In this document: in pieces, positions 52,876 to 61,727 of the stretch
Layout: every line of letters starts with the position of its first letter
Position numbering within the stretch: position 1 is the first letter of the stretch
Origin: Actinoplanes lobatus
Lineage (GTDB): Bacteria > Actinomycetota > Actinomycetes > Mycobacteriales > Micromonosporaceae
Reading direction: 5' to 3'
Assembly (NCBI RefSeq): GCF_014205215.1
Contig: NZ_JACHNC010000001.1
Location: 5,452,501 to 5,516,500, forward strand
DNA: 64,000 nucleotides
The notes under the pieces: model-generated
The model's input: the letters and a program-made list of their open reading frames with translations, nothing else
What the model was told of the DNA's origin: nothing
Database searches by the model: none
Program-made: the position numbers and the translations under genes

Positions 52876-54054
52876 CTACTTGGCGGCCGCCGCGTACAGC
52901 GCCTCCGGCGAGACCAGCCCGCCGAGCACCCGTCCGTCGTCGGTCAGCAGCACGCTGAACAGCGAGCTGCGGAGCAACCGGCCCTTGCCCCAGGACCCCT
53001 CGACCTTCTCCAGGGTGCCGAGGAACTGCTCGGCGACCTGACCCGCCTGAGTTTCCTCAGGCGAGGAGGAAGAGGACTTGGCGCCCTCCAGTTCGTCGAG
53101 CACCGGCGCCTTCCCGACCACGATCGTCGTCCAGCCCTCGCCGATGACCTTGACGCCGTCGCCGGCCGGAGAACCGGCCGGAGCGCCGGGAACGGACGGC
53201 TTGGCCGGAACACCAGGAGCGCCCGGAACCGCCTTGCCGGAGTGGTCGGCGATGCCACCCTCACTGACCTTCGCACCCGGCGGCGGGTTGAAGCTGAACT
53301 GGTCGTCCGCCGGAACCTCGAAGGTGATCTGCTCGAACGCCACCCGGAACGCGGGCTTGCTGGTGTTCTTCGCGTAGACGTCCACCCGCAGCGGGATGTG
53401 CTGCTCGGCGTCGATCGCCAGGCGCACCTGCCCGACCAGCGACGCGGTGTCCCGCGGGCTGAGCACCAGCTCGTACGCGTCCCGCCCGGCCACCTCGGCG
53501 GCGCCGGTCGTCTCCACCTTGGTGCTCTCGTCGATCGCGGCGAGTGCGGCCTCGGCGGCCTCCTGCGGCGTCGCCGGGAGCCCGGCCGGCGCCTTGTCCG
53601 GCTTCCCGCCCACGTCGGCGGGGAGCTTCACGTGCGTACCGGTGTTGTCCTTGCTGCTCCAGATCCACACGTCGGAACCGTTGCGGATCACGTCGGTCTC
53701 GCCGCTCGTGCCGAGCAGCGCGAACCGTGCCTTGTCCTCTCCCGCGTACCAGACGCGGGCGGTGTTGCTCCCGGCGATCAGGCTGGTCAGGTTGCCGCCA
53801 CCGCCGGAGACGTTGCCGAGCAGCCCCGCGATGCCCGGAAGCCCCAGGTCGGCGCTCTGCACCAGGGTGCCGGACAGACCTTGCGGATCGGCGCTCTGCA
53901 GGTCGACGAGCAACTGTGCGGCACTGCGCTCCGGCAGTGCCGGGTCGGCGTTCGCCACGATCGTCCCGGCCGCTGCGCCGCCCCCGATGACCGCCACCGC
54001 CGCAGCCGACGGGACCAGCCAGCGCAGCGCCGGCCTGGACCTCAACACGGACAC
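52876..54054 (-). CDS. LolA/RseB-like exported protein
   Basis: 392 residues. GTG 54054 is preferred because GGAGG is eight bases upstream; GTG 54063 is too close to it. An N-terminal hydrophobic stretch (LRWLVPSAAAVAVIGGGAAA, then GTIVANA) acts as signal or anchor. The body (ARVWYAGEDKARFALLGTSG, VWIWSSKDNTGTHV, PLRVDVYAKNTSKPAFRVAF) has the curved beta-sheet pattern of outer-membrane-lipoprotein carrier / MucB-RseB-like proteins, which in actinobacteria act outside the membrane. A Pro/Ala linker (VPGAPGVPAKPSVPGAPA) precedes a C-terminal domain. Function unknown. Confidence 0.8.
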   Translation of the reverse strand: MSVLRSRPALRWLVPSAAAVAVIGGGAAAGTIVANADPALPERSAAQLLVDLQSADPQGLSGTLVQSADLGLPGIAGLLGNVSGGGGNLTSLIAGSNTARVWYAGEDKARFALLGTSGETDVIRNGSDVWIWSSKDNTGTHVKLPADVGGKPDKAPAGLPATPQEAAEAALAAIDESTKVETTGAAEVAGRDAYELVLSPRDTASLVGQVRLAIDAEQHIPLRVDVYAKNTSKPAFRVAFEQITFEVPADDQFSFNPPPGAKVSEGGIADHSGKAVPGAPGVPAKPSVPGAPAGSPAGDGVKVIGEGWTTIVVGKAPVLDELEGAKSSSSSPEETQAGQVAEQFLGTLEKVEGSWGKGRLLRSSLFSVLLTDDGRVLGGLVSPEALYAAAAK

Positions 54055-54140
54055 GATGTCCACCTCCCGAATCTCTGGGGCAATCGTGCATCGGGGCCGC
54101 TGTGATCCCGCTGAGAAGCTCCCCTAGGGGTTCGACGCCG

Positions 54141-54154
54141 ATATAGCGTTATAT
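54141..54154. promoter_or_regulatory. AT-rich palindrome before the dioxygenase-like gene
   Basis: ATATA-gcgt-TATAT, 19 bases before ATG 54173; it could be a -10 region, an operator or both. CCCCTAGGGG lies at 54121-54130. Confidence 0.4.
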
Positions 54155-54172
54155 GAGACATAGGGGGAATTC

Positions 54173-55111
54173 ATGGCTTCCTATCGGGGGCGTCCACTGC
54201 CCCGGCCCGACGAGGACATTCTCCACCAGGGTCTGGCCTTCGACCTGGCCACCATGCGCCGCCGTCAGGCGCTGCGCGTCCTCGGGCTGGGCGCGGTCGC
54301 CCTCGGGCTCGGCGGCTGCGGCGACGACGAGGAGACGCCGAGCACCGAGACCGACACGGTGATCGGCGAGATCCCCGACGAGACCGCCGGGCCCTACCCG
54401 GGCGACGGCTCGAACGGGCCCGACGTGCTGACCCGGAGCGGCGTGGTCCGCAGCGACATCCGGTCCAGCTTCGGCAGCTCGACCACCCGTGCCGAGGGCA
54501 TCCCGATGACCCTCACCCTGGCCGTCCAGGATCTGGCCGGCGGCGGCGCCCCCTTCGCCGGCGTGGCCGTCTACGTCTGGCACTGCGACCGGTCCGGCCG
54601 CTACTCGCTCTACTCCGAGGGCATCACCGGCGAGAACTACCTGCGCGGCGTCCAGATCGCCGACGACGGTGGCGAGGTGACCTTCACCAGCATCTTCCCG
54701 GCCTGCTACACCGGCCGGTGGCCACACATTCACTTCGAGGTCTACCCCGACCAGGCGAGCATCTCCGATGCCTCGAACGCCATCGCCACGTCGCAGGTCG
54801 CGCTTCCGGAGAACATCTGCGAGGAGGCATACACCCAGACCGGGTACGAGGCCTCGGTCACCAATCTCGCCCAGGTCTCGCTGGACACCGACAACGTGTT
54901 CGGCGACGATTCCGGCGCGCTCCAGCTGGCCACCGTGACCGGCGACGCGATGAGCGGGTACACGGTCACCCTCGAGGCCGGCGTGGACACCACGACCACC
55001 CCGACCGGCGGCCGGCTCACCGGCGACGGCGCCCCGTCCGGAGCGCCACCGGGTGGCCCACCGCCCAGCGGAGGGCCGGGCGGGCCGGGTGGGCCACCGC
55101 CGAGCCGCTGA
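54173..55111 (+). CDS. Intradiol ring-cleavage dioxygenase-like lipoprotein
   Basis: 312 residues. Tat-like start TMRRRQALRVLGLGAVALGL followed by a GGCGDD lipobox, so exported. The catalytic-type domain keeps the non-heme Fe ligands: Tyr in ETAGPYPGDGSNGPDVL, Tyr in WHCDRSGRYSLYS, and His-x-His in GRWPHIHFEVYP. Intradiol dioxygenases cleave catechols between the hydroxyls; secreted actinobacterial members are little studied. The C-terminal 25 residues are Gly/Pro-rich (GGPPPSGGPGGPGG). ATG 54173 follows AGGGGGAA. Confidence 0.88.
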   Translation: MASYRGRPLPRPDEDILHQGLAFDLATMRRRQALRVLGLGAVALGLGGCGDDEETPSTETDTVIGEIPDETAGPYPGDGSNGPDVLTRSGVVRSDIRSSFGSSTTRAEGIPMTLTLAVQDLAGGGAPFAGVAVYVWHCDRSGRYSLYSEGITGENYLRGVQIADDGGEVTFTSIFPACYTGRWPHIHFEVYPDQASISDASNAIATSQVALPENICEEAYTQTGYEASVTNLAQVSLDTDNVFGDDSGALQLATVTGDAMSGYTVTLEAGVDTTTTPTGGRLTGDGAPSGAPPGGPPPSGGPGGPGGPPPSR

Positions 55112-55159
55112 GAGGTCGCTGAGAGTCCCTGACAATCGCGTGCCCCGGCATGCCAAGGT

Positions 55160-55828
55160 GTGGGGGTGCGGTTGCTGGTGGTGGAGGACGAGGCGCGGTT
55201 GGCCGCCGCGCTACGGCGTGGCCTGCAGGCCGAGGGCTTCGCGGTGGACATCGCCGCCGACGGCCAGGACGGTCTCGAGATGGCCCGCCATGGTGGGTAC
55301 GACGCGATGATCCTGGACGTGATGCTGCCCCGCCTCTCCGGCTACCGGGTGGTGCGCCAGCTGCGCGCCGAGCGGCACTGGCTGCCGGTGCTCATGCTGA
55401 GCGCCAAGGACGGGGAGTACGACCAGGCCGACGGCCTCGACTGCGGCGCCGACGACTACCTGACCAAGCCTTTCTCGTACGTCGTGCTGTTGGCCCGTCT
55501 CCGCGCCCTGCTGCGCCGCGGCGCCCAGGCCCGTCCCGTCGTGCTCGCGTTCGGTGATGTCGAGTTGGATCCGGCGGAACGCCGGGTCCTGGTCCGCGGC
55601 GACGAGGTGACCCTGACAGCCCGCGAGTTCGCCCTGCTGGAGTACCTGATGCGCCATCCCGGCCAGGTCGTCTCCAAGACCGAGCTGCTCGACCATGTGT
55701 GGGATGCCGCGCTCGAGACCGCGCCGAACGCGGTCGAGGTCTACGTCGGCTACCTGCGCCGCAAGATCGGCCGGGAGCGGCTGGAGACGGTCCGCGGCGC
55801 CGGCTACCGGCTGGCGACAGTCGAGTAG
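55160..55828 (+). CDS. OmpR-family response regulator
   Basis: 222 residues; GTG 55160 or 55166. Receiver domain: acidic pair VEDEARLAAALR, phospho-Asp in DAMILDVMLPRLSGY (about 53), Thr/Ser position LMLSAKD and Lys in YLTKPFSY. C-terminal winged helix: LTAREFALLEYLMRHPGQVV, then VEVYVGYLRRKIGRE. Paired with the histidine kinase four bases downstream. Target genes unknown. Confidence 0.95.
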   Translation: MGVRLLVVEDEARLAAALRRGLQAEGFAVDIAADGQDGLEMARHGGYDAMILDVMLPRLSGYRVVRQLRAERHWLPVLMLSAKDGEYDQADGLDCGADDYLTKPFSYVVLLARLRALLRRGAQARPVVLAFGDVELDPAERRVLVRGDEVTLTAREFALLEYLMRHPGQVVSKTELLDHVWDAALETAPNAVEVYVGYLRRKIGRERLETVRGAGYRLATVE

Positions 55829-55831
55829 ACG

Positions 55832-57175
55832 ATGCAACGCGTCAAGGAGCTGAGCCTGCGGGCACGGCTGCTGCTCGTCTCCCTCGCCGGCCTCGTCTTC
55901 GGCCTGTCCGCCGGCGCCGTCCTGCTGATCGCGGTCCTGGGATATGCCCAGGTCCGCTCGGTGCAGAGCGAGGCGATGGCCACCGCCCGCGGCGTGGCCG
56001 CGCTCGTGGACCAGGGCGCGCTGCCGAACCCGATCCCGGTCACCCCGGGCGTCCAGGTGCAGGTCATCGACGACGACAACAGGGTGCTGGCGTCGTCGGC
56101 CACCGCCGACGACCTCACCCCCATGCTCGGCGCCGCGGAGCTCGCCCACCTGCGCGACGGCGAGGGCCGGCAGATCCCTGGCTACCTGATTCACGACCAG
56201 GGCGAGGCCCGTGTCGTTCAGCTCACCGCCGGCCCGCCGACCGCGCCCGTCCGCATCCTGGTGGCCCGTTCCATCGACCACGTGACGCAGAACCTGCACA
56301 TCCTGCGGATCACCCTGCTGATCCTGTTCCCGCTGCTGGCCGCGTTGCTGGCGGCCGGCCTGTGGCGGGCGCTCGGCGCGGCGCTGCGGCCGGTCGACGC
56401 GCTGCGGGCCGGCGCCGAGGAGATCACCGGCGGCACCCGGGCCGGCCGGCTGCCGGTGCCGGACTCCCGCGACGAGGTCCACCGGCTGGCCGTGACGCTC
56501 AACGACATGCTGCACCGGCTCGACGCGGCCCGCGCACGGCAGCGCGCGTTCGTCGCCGACGCCGCGCACGAGCTGCGCAGCCCGCTCACCAACATCCGTA
56601 CCGAACTGGAGGTCGCGCAGCACCTGCCGGACGACACCGACTGGCCGGCGCTCACCGATGATCTTCTGGCCGACGTGCAGCGACTGTCCCGCCTGGTCGA
56701 CGACCTGCTGCTGCTGGCCCGCTCGGACGAGGGCGTGCCCGCCACCCGTCTCGAGGAGATCGATCTCGCCCAGTTCGTCGGCGAGGCGGCGCTGCGCTAC
56801 CCCGATGTGGAATACCGGGATCCGGGCACGCCGCTGCCCACGCTCGCCGAGCCGGACGCGCTGGCCCGGGTGGTGACCAACCTGCTGGACAACGCGGAGC
56901 GGCACAAACGCGAGAAGGTGACGGTCAGTGTCTCGGCCGGCGGCGGGCACCTGCTCATCGTGGTCACCGACGACGGCCCCGGCATCCCGGAACACGACCG
57001 GGAGCGGGTGTTCCAGCGCTTCACCCGCCTCGACGACGCCCGGGCCCGCGACGCGGGCGGCTCCGGCCTCGGCCTCGCCATCGTCCGCGAGCTGGTCCGC
57101 CGGCATCGCGGTTCGGTCACCCTCGGCGACAATCACCCCGGTCTCCGGGTCGAGGTACGCCTACCGAAAGCGTGA
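55832..57175 (+). CDS. Sensor histidine kinase
   Basis: 447 residues. Two membrane helices (about 10-35 and 152-178) bracket an extracellular sensor of about 115 residues, followed by a HAMP region. The H-box is FVADAAHELRSPLTNIRTEL, the N-box NLLDNAERH, then DDGPGIPEHDRERVFQRFTR and GGSGLGLAIVRELV. HisKA/HATPase layout as in MprB/CutS-type kinases. Forms a two-component system with the regulator at 55160. Signal unknown. Confidence 0.95.
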   Translation: MQRVKELSLRARLLLVSLAGLVFGLSAGAVLLIAVLGYAQVRSVQSEAMATARGVAALVDQGALPNPIPVTPGVQVQVIDDDNRVLASSATADDLTPMLGAAELAHLRDGEGRQIPGYLIHDQGEARVVQLTAGPPTAPVRILVARSIDHVTQNLHILRITLLILFPLLAALLAAGLWRALGAALRPVDALRAGAEEITGGTRAGRLPVPDSRDEVHRLAVTLNDMLHRLDAARARQRAFVADAAHELRSPLTNIRTELEVAQHLPDDTDWPALTDDLLADVQRLSRLVDDLLLLARSDEGVPATRLEEIDLAQFVGEAALRYPDVEYRDPGTPLPTLAEPDALARVVTNLLDNAERHKREKVTVSVSAGGGHLLIVVTDDGPGIPEHDRERVFQRFTRLDDARARDAGGSGLGLAIVRELVRRHRGSVTLGDNHPGLRVEVRLPKA

Positions 57176-57224
57176 CCACCCGCGTTACCCTTCCGCGGCG
57201 AGTTCGGTGAGGGGTGGGGAAGTC

Positions 57225-57902
57225 ATGAGGTCCCGGGTCTGGCACGGCGCCCTCGCCGTGATCGTGTTCGCGTCGCTGGTCACCCAGATCGTGCTGACCG
57301 CCACCGACACCGCCCCGCACGCCGGGCCGCCCGTGTACGAGCCGGCGTTCACCCGCTTCGAGCGCCTGTTCAGCTACTTCACCATCCAGAGCAACCTGCT
57401 TCTGCTGATCGCCGTGACGGCCCTCGCCGTGGACCCGCGCCGCGACGGCCGGGTGTGGCGGGTGATCCGCCTCGACGCCATGCTCGGCATCGTGATCACC
57501 GGCATCGTCTACGGCACGATCCTGGCCGGCCAGGTCGAACTGCACGGCGCCGCCTACCTGTCCAATCTGGGCTTCCACTACATCGCCCCGTGGGCGGCCC
57601 TGCTCGGCTGGCTCCTGTTCGGCCCGCACCAGCGCATCGACGCCCGCACCATGGCGTGGGCGGCCCTGTGGCCCCTGCTGTGGATCACCTACACCCTGGC
57701 CCACGGCGCCGCCACCGACTGGTACCCGTACCCGTTCTCCGATGTGACCGTGCTCGGCTACCCGGCCGTGCTGATCAATCTGGGCGTGGTCGTGCTGATC
57801 GCGGTCCTGCTCGGGGCGGTGCTGCGGCTGCTCGACACCCGCCTCCCGTTCCGGCCGCCGGCCGGGGCCGTCGCCGACCGGGAGAACAGCGCCGGCCGCT
57901 AG
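57225..57902 (+). CDS. Pr6Pr-family membrane protein
   Basis: 225 residues, six or seven membrane helices. The conserved FTIQSNLLLLIAV segment, RLDAMLGIVITGIVYGTILA and the C-terminal WYPYPFSDV are hallmarks of Pr6Pr (FAR-17a/AIG1-like) proteins. No soluble domain. ATG 57225 with GGGGTGGGGA upstream. Some relatives hydrolyse fatty-acid esters; the role here is unknown. Confidence 0.85.
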   Translation: MRSRVWHGALAVIVFASLVTQIVLTATDTAPHAGPPVYEPAFTRFERLFSYFTIQSNLLLLIAVTALAVDPRRDGRVWRVIRLDAMLGIVITGIVYGTILAGQVELHGAAYLSNLGFHYIAPWAALLGWLLFGPHQRIDARTMAWAALWPLLWITYTLAHGAATDWYPYPFSDVTVLGYPAVLINLGVVVLIAVLLGAVLRLLDTRLPFRPPAGAVADRENSAGR

Positions 57903-58029
57903 AGATCCTTCGTGGGCGGCAAGGATCTGCTACGTGGCCGCCCGGCGGGTGCTGCCATGGAGCATCTTCTTGTCATTGTTCGGTCCGTGCGCGTCTACCT
58001 AACGTGAGGTGATCGACAAGGAGGTGTCT

Positions 58030-59235
58030 GTGCCCGAAACACAGGAGATTCAGCGGTTCCCGTTCCCCACGGCGTTGCCGGCGGAGCCCGCCCCACGATA
58101 TGCGGAACTGCGGAACACGGAGCCCGTCTCGCCCGTGCTGCTGCCGACCGGGCACGCGGGCTGGGTGGTCACCCGCTACGACGACGTCCGGGCGGTCTGC
58201 ACCGATGCGCGGTTCAGCAAGCAGGCGGTCACCGAGCCCGGTGCGCCGCGCCTTCTGCCGATCTTCCAGGAGCTCAGGTCCATCGTGGTGATGGACGCGC
58301 CGGAGCACACCCGGCTGCGCAAGCTGGTGGTGAAGGCGTTCAGTGCCCGGCGGGTGGAGAGCCTCCGGCCGTACATGCGGCAGGTGACCGAGGAGCTGAT
58401 CGCGGCGATGACCGCGGGGCCGCCGGAGGCCGATGTGGTCGCCGCGGTGGCCATGCCGCTGCCGATCAAGGTCATCTGCGAGTTGCTGGGGGTGCCGTTC
58501 CAGGACCGTGAGCAGTTCCGGATCTGGGGCGACGCGGTCGTCGGCCTCTCCGGCTCGGCGGGCGGCCCGGACGCGGTGAAGGAGGCGGCCGTCCAGCTGT
58601 TCGGCTACCTCGACGCGCTGATCGACAGCAAGCGCCGTACGCCGGCCGATGACCTGCTCACCGCCCTGCTGGCCGCGCACGAGGCGGACGACCGGCTGTC
58701 CGCCGAGGAGTTGCGGGTCTTCGCGCTCACGCTGCTGATGGCCGGCTACCACACCACGGCGAGCGCGATCAGCCAGGCGCTGTTCCATCTGCTGCGCCGG
58801 CCGGAGAGCTACCGTTCGCTGGTGGGCGCGCCGGGCGACGTGCTGGACCGGGCGCTGGAGGAGCTGCTGCGCTACAGCCAGGTGGCCAACGGGCTGGGCG
58901 CGATGCGGATCGCGCTGGAGGACGTGGAGCTGTCCGGTGTGCTCATCCGCAAGGGCGACGCGGTGGTGCCGGCGTTCGGATCGGCCAACCGTGACGGCGC
59001 CGTCTTCCCCGACGCGGACCGGCTCGTCCTCGACCGGCAGGACAACCCGCACATCTCCTTCGGCGCCGGTATCCACTACTGTCTCGGCGCCCAGCTCGCC
59101 CGGGCGGAGATGCAGATCCTGCTGGCCACCCTCACCGAGCGGCTGCCGACCCTGTCCCTGGTGAACCCGGACGACCCGCTGACCTGGACCACTCCGGCCT
59201 TCCCCCGGCCCGCCGCGATGCTCGTGCGGTGGTGA
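58030..59235 (+). CDS. Cytochrome P450
   Basis: 401 residues. GTG 58030 is chosen because AAGGAGG (58018-58024) lies five bases upstream; a longer frame starts at 58009. P450 landmarks: VVMDAPEHTRLRKLV (substrate/C-helix), LLMAGYHTTASAISQ (I-helix; His takes the place of the usual acidic residue before the Thr pair), EELLR (ExxR) and the heme-binding HISFGAGIHYCLGAQLAR. Soluble bacterial class I enzyme, needing ferredoxin partners not seen here. Its position next to isoprenoid genes suggests terpenoid oxidation. Confidence 0.95.
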   Translation: MPETQEIQRFPFPTALPAEPAPRYAELRNTEPVSPVLLPTGHAGWVVTRYDDVRAVCTDARFSKQAVTEPGAPRLLPIFQELRSIVVMDAPEHTRLRKLVVKAFSARRVESLRPYMRQVTEELIAAMTAGPPEADVVAAVAMPLPIKVICELLGVPFQDREQFRIWGDAVVGLSGSAGGPDAVKEAAVQLFGYLDALIDSKRRTPADDLLTALLAAHEADDRLSAEELRVFALTLLMAGYHTTASAISQALFHLLRRPESYRSLVGAPGDVLDRALEELLRYSQVANGLGAMRIALEDVELSGVLIRKGDAVVPAFGSANRDGAVFPDADRLVLDRQDNPHISFGAGIHYCLGAQLARAEMQILLATLTERLPTLSLVNPDDPLTWTTPAFPRPAAMLVRW

Positions 59236-59278
59236 GCCGGAGCCGGCCGGGCCGCGACGGCCCGGCCGGCTCCGCGGG

Positions 59279-60361
59279 CTACCGCCAGTCGCCCAGCATC
59301 TCGACGTGCACCAGGGCGCGCGCCGGCCGGCCACGGTACGTCCCGGTCGCGGTGGCCGCCCCCTCGTACACCCCGGACGCGGCACTGGTGCGCACGATCT
59401 CCTGCGCCCGGGGACGCGCGTCCACCACGAGACTGGTGTCGATCGACGGGATGCGCACCACCCATCGGGTCGGGAACCGCTTCCCGGTCACCGGGCTCGT
59501 CCAGAAGGCGCCCGCGTCCTCGGCGAGCGGCACCAGTTCGGCGACCTCGATGCGGCCGTCGGGGTGCAGCACGGTCGCGGCGTGGTCCTCGTCGACGGTG
59601 GAGTAGTTGTCCAGCAGCGCGATCCGGTCCCCGTTGTCCAGGGTGACGGCCATCCACGTCCACTTCTTGAACTTGGAGAAGTCGCCGGCGAAGTACTGGT
59701 GGTCCATCCACGCCGTACCGGTCACCGGGTATTTCGTTCCGTCCACGGTGAGTGTCCCGGCGGCGGCGAGGTACGGCAGCTCGATGTTGTAGGTGGTCGT
59801 GCCCCACAGCGGGATGAGCCCGGTGCCGCCGAAGTACAGCGCCGGCCCGGTGGCCCGGAGGCCGAGGTCGATGTCGGCGTTCGGCAGGACTCCGCGCAGT
59901 GACAGCGCGTCGAGTGTGCCGGTCAGCGACCCGGTCGGCATCTGCACCGCGATCTCCGACCCGGAGGCGCTGACCTGGTCCAGCGGAAAGCTGCTCCACT
60001 TCTGGTGGAAGGCGCCGGTGTTCAGGTCGGTGACGGCGATGTTGGTCTCCGCGGTGTTCTTACCGACGGTGAACGCCACCTGGTAGGCGAACTGGTGCGG
60101 GCCCGCGCACAGGTGGCCGACGAAATACCAGCCCTCCCAGCCGATCCCGGGGTGGGCGGCCAGGTCGCCGGGCAGTTTCGGGAATGTCGGGAAAGCGGGA
60201 TCGGCGGGCACCGCGGTCGGTGCGGCGCCGGCCGTGCAGGCGATCCTCTTGAACGGATCGGCGGAGCTCTCTCCCGCGGCGGAACCGCGCACCGGTGCGA
60301 GCACGATCAGTGCGGCCACCCCTGATGCCGTAATTCTTCGCCAACTCTTGGCGTACCTCAT
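59279..60361 (-). CDS. Secreted CrtC/AttH-type lipocalin-like protein
   Basis: 360 residues, signal peptide SWRRITASGVAALIVLAPVR, then GSAAG. Domain landmarks of the CrtC/AttH family: GIGWEGWYFVGHL, TGTAWMDHQYF, WTWMAVTLDNGDRIALLDNY and a C-terminal EGAATATGTYRGRPARALVH. CrtC hydrates carotenoids (1,2-hydratase); some other relatives act as cyclases or isomerases in natural-product pathways. ATG 60361. Divergent from the prenyl synthase gene, sharing 277 bases. Exported location is odd for a hydratase. Role not settled. Confidence 0.8.
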   Translation of the reverse strand: MRYAKSWRRITASGVAALIVLAPVRGSAAGESSADPFKRIACTAGAAPTAVPADPAFPTFPKLPGDLAAHPGIGWEGWYFVGHLCAGPHQFAYQVAFTVGKNTAETNIAVTDLNTGAFHQKWSSFPLDQVSASGSEIAVQMPTGSLTGTLDALSLRGVLPNADIDLGLRATGPALYFGGTGLIPLWGTTTYNIELPYLAAAGTLTVDGTKYPVTGTAWMDHQYFAGDFSKFKKWTWMAVTLDNGDRIALLDNYSTVDEDHAATVLHPDGRIEVAELVPLAEDAGAFWTSPVTGKRFPTRWVVRIPSIDTSLVVDARPRAQEIVRTSAASGVYEGAATATGTYRGRPARALVHVEMLGDWR

Positions 60362-60638
60362 GTCATTTCCTCCCCGTAGGCGTGCGGCAGCCCCGCACTT
60401 TTCGCGCGGCCTGCGGCAGATGAATCCATTGATGCGGCGCCGAATGCGCCCGGGCCAGGGTAGGAGCGGTGCCGGTGGACCGCCAATAGCAATTTACTGC
60501 CGGGTGCCATCGGGCCGTACCCGCACCGAACCGAACCCCGTACAAAACTCATTTCCGCATTGACGCTCGCCGAGCACGGCTAAAAGACTCGGGGCAACAA
60601 CCCGGATTCATGGGAGTCCGCAATCGGGAGATGAGAAC

Positions 60639-61727
60639 ATGACCGCCACCTATCTCGAAGTGGCCGCCGCCACGGCCGCCGTCGATGTCGCGATCAGGAA
60701 CTTCTTCATCGAACGCCGTGCCGAGGCCGCCGCGCTCGGACCGGACTTCGCGGTGATGGTCGGCGATCTGGAGAGTTTCGTGCTGCGCGGCGGCAAGCGC
60801 ATCCGGCCGACCTTCGCCTGGCTGGGCTGGATCGGTGCGGGCGGGGACCCGGAGGGCCCGGGCGCCGAGGCGGTGCTGAGCGCCTGTTCCGGTTTCGAGC
60901 TGCTGCACGCGGCCGGCCTGATCCACGACGACATCATCGACGCGTCCCGGACCCGCCGGGGGCATCCCGCCGCGCACATCACGTACGCCGAACGGCACCG
61001 GGCGAGCCGTTTCTCCGGTGACTCGCAGATCTTCGGCACCGGCACCGCCATCCTGATCGGCGATCTGGCCCTGATCTGGGCCGACGTCCTGGTCCGGGGG
61101 TCCGGGCTGCCGGCCGACGCGCAGGCCCGGGTGTCGCCGGTGTGGTCCGCGGTGCGTTCCGAGGTGATGTACGGCCAGCTGCTCGACCTGATCAGCCAGG
61201 CCCGCGACGACGAGGACGTCGACGCGGCGCTGCGGGTGAACCGGTACAAGACGGCGTCGTACACGGTGGAACGTCCGTTGCAGTTCGGGGCGGCCATCGC
61301 CGGCGCCTCGCCCGATCTCATCGCGGCGTACCGGAGTTTCGGCGCCGGTCTGGGGATCGCGTTCCAGCTCCGCGACGACCTGCTCGGTGTCTTCGGCGAT
61401 CCGGAGGTGACCGGCAAACCGTCCGGTGACGACCTGCGCGAGGGCAAGCGGACGGTGCTGCTCGCGACCGCGCTGAAGCTGGCCGACGAACAGGACCCGG
61501 AGGCCGCGGCCTTCCTGCGGGCGAGCGTCGGCACCGACATCTCCGAGGCGGACCTCGCCCGGATCCGCGCCGTCCTCGTCGACGTCGGCGCCGTCGAGCA
61601 CACCGAACGGCAGATCACGCTGCGCACCGACGAGGCGGTGGCCGTGCTGGAGGCGAGCAGTGCCACGAGTCCCGCGAAACATCAGCTCGCCGAAATGGCG
61701 ATCAAGGTGACGCAGCGGGCCCTGTGA
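60639..61727 (+). CDS. Polyprenyl diphosphate synthase (GGPP/FPP-type)
   Basis: 362 residues. First Asp-rich motif DDIID (97-101) within GFELLHAAGLIHDDII, second motif DDLLGVFGD (246-254), GGKRIRP for IPP binding and SEVMYGQLLDL. The fifth residue before the first motif is Ala, small, which permits longer products such as GGPP, but chain length is not certain. ATG 60639 follows GGGAG. Start of the coupled isoprenoid operon; the stop overlaps the mevalonate kinase start. Confidence 0.92.
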   Translation: MTATYLEVAAATAAVDVAIRNFFIERRAEAAALGPDFAVMVGDLESFVLRGGKRIRPTFAWLGWIGAGGDPEGPGAEAVLSACSGFELLHAAGLIHDDIIDASRTRRGHPAAHITYAERHRASRFSGDSQIFGTGTAILIGDLALIWADVLVRGSGLPADAQARVSPVWSAVRSEVMYGQLLDLISQARDDEDVDAALRVNRYKTASYTVERPLQFGAAIAGASPDLIAAYRSFGAGLGIAFQLRDDLLGVFGDPEVTGKPSGDDLREGKRTVLLATALKLADEQDPEAAAFLRASVGTDISEADLARIRAVLVDVGAVEHTERQITLRTDEAVAVLEASSATSPAKHQLAEMAIKVTQRAL

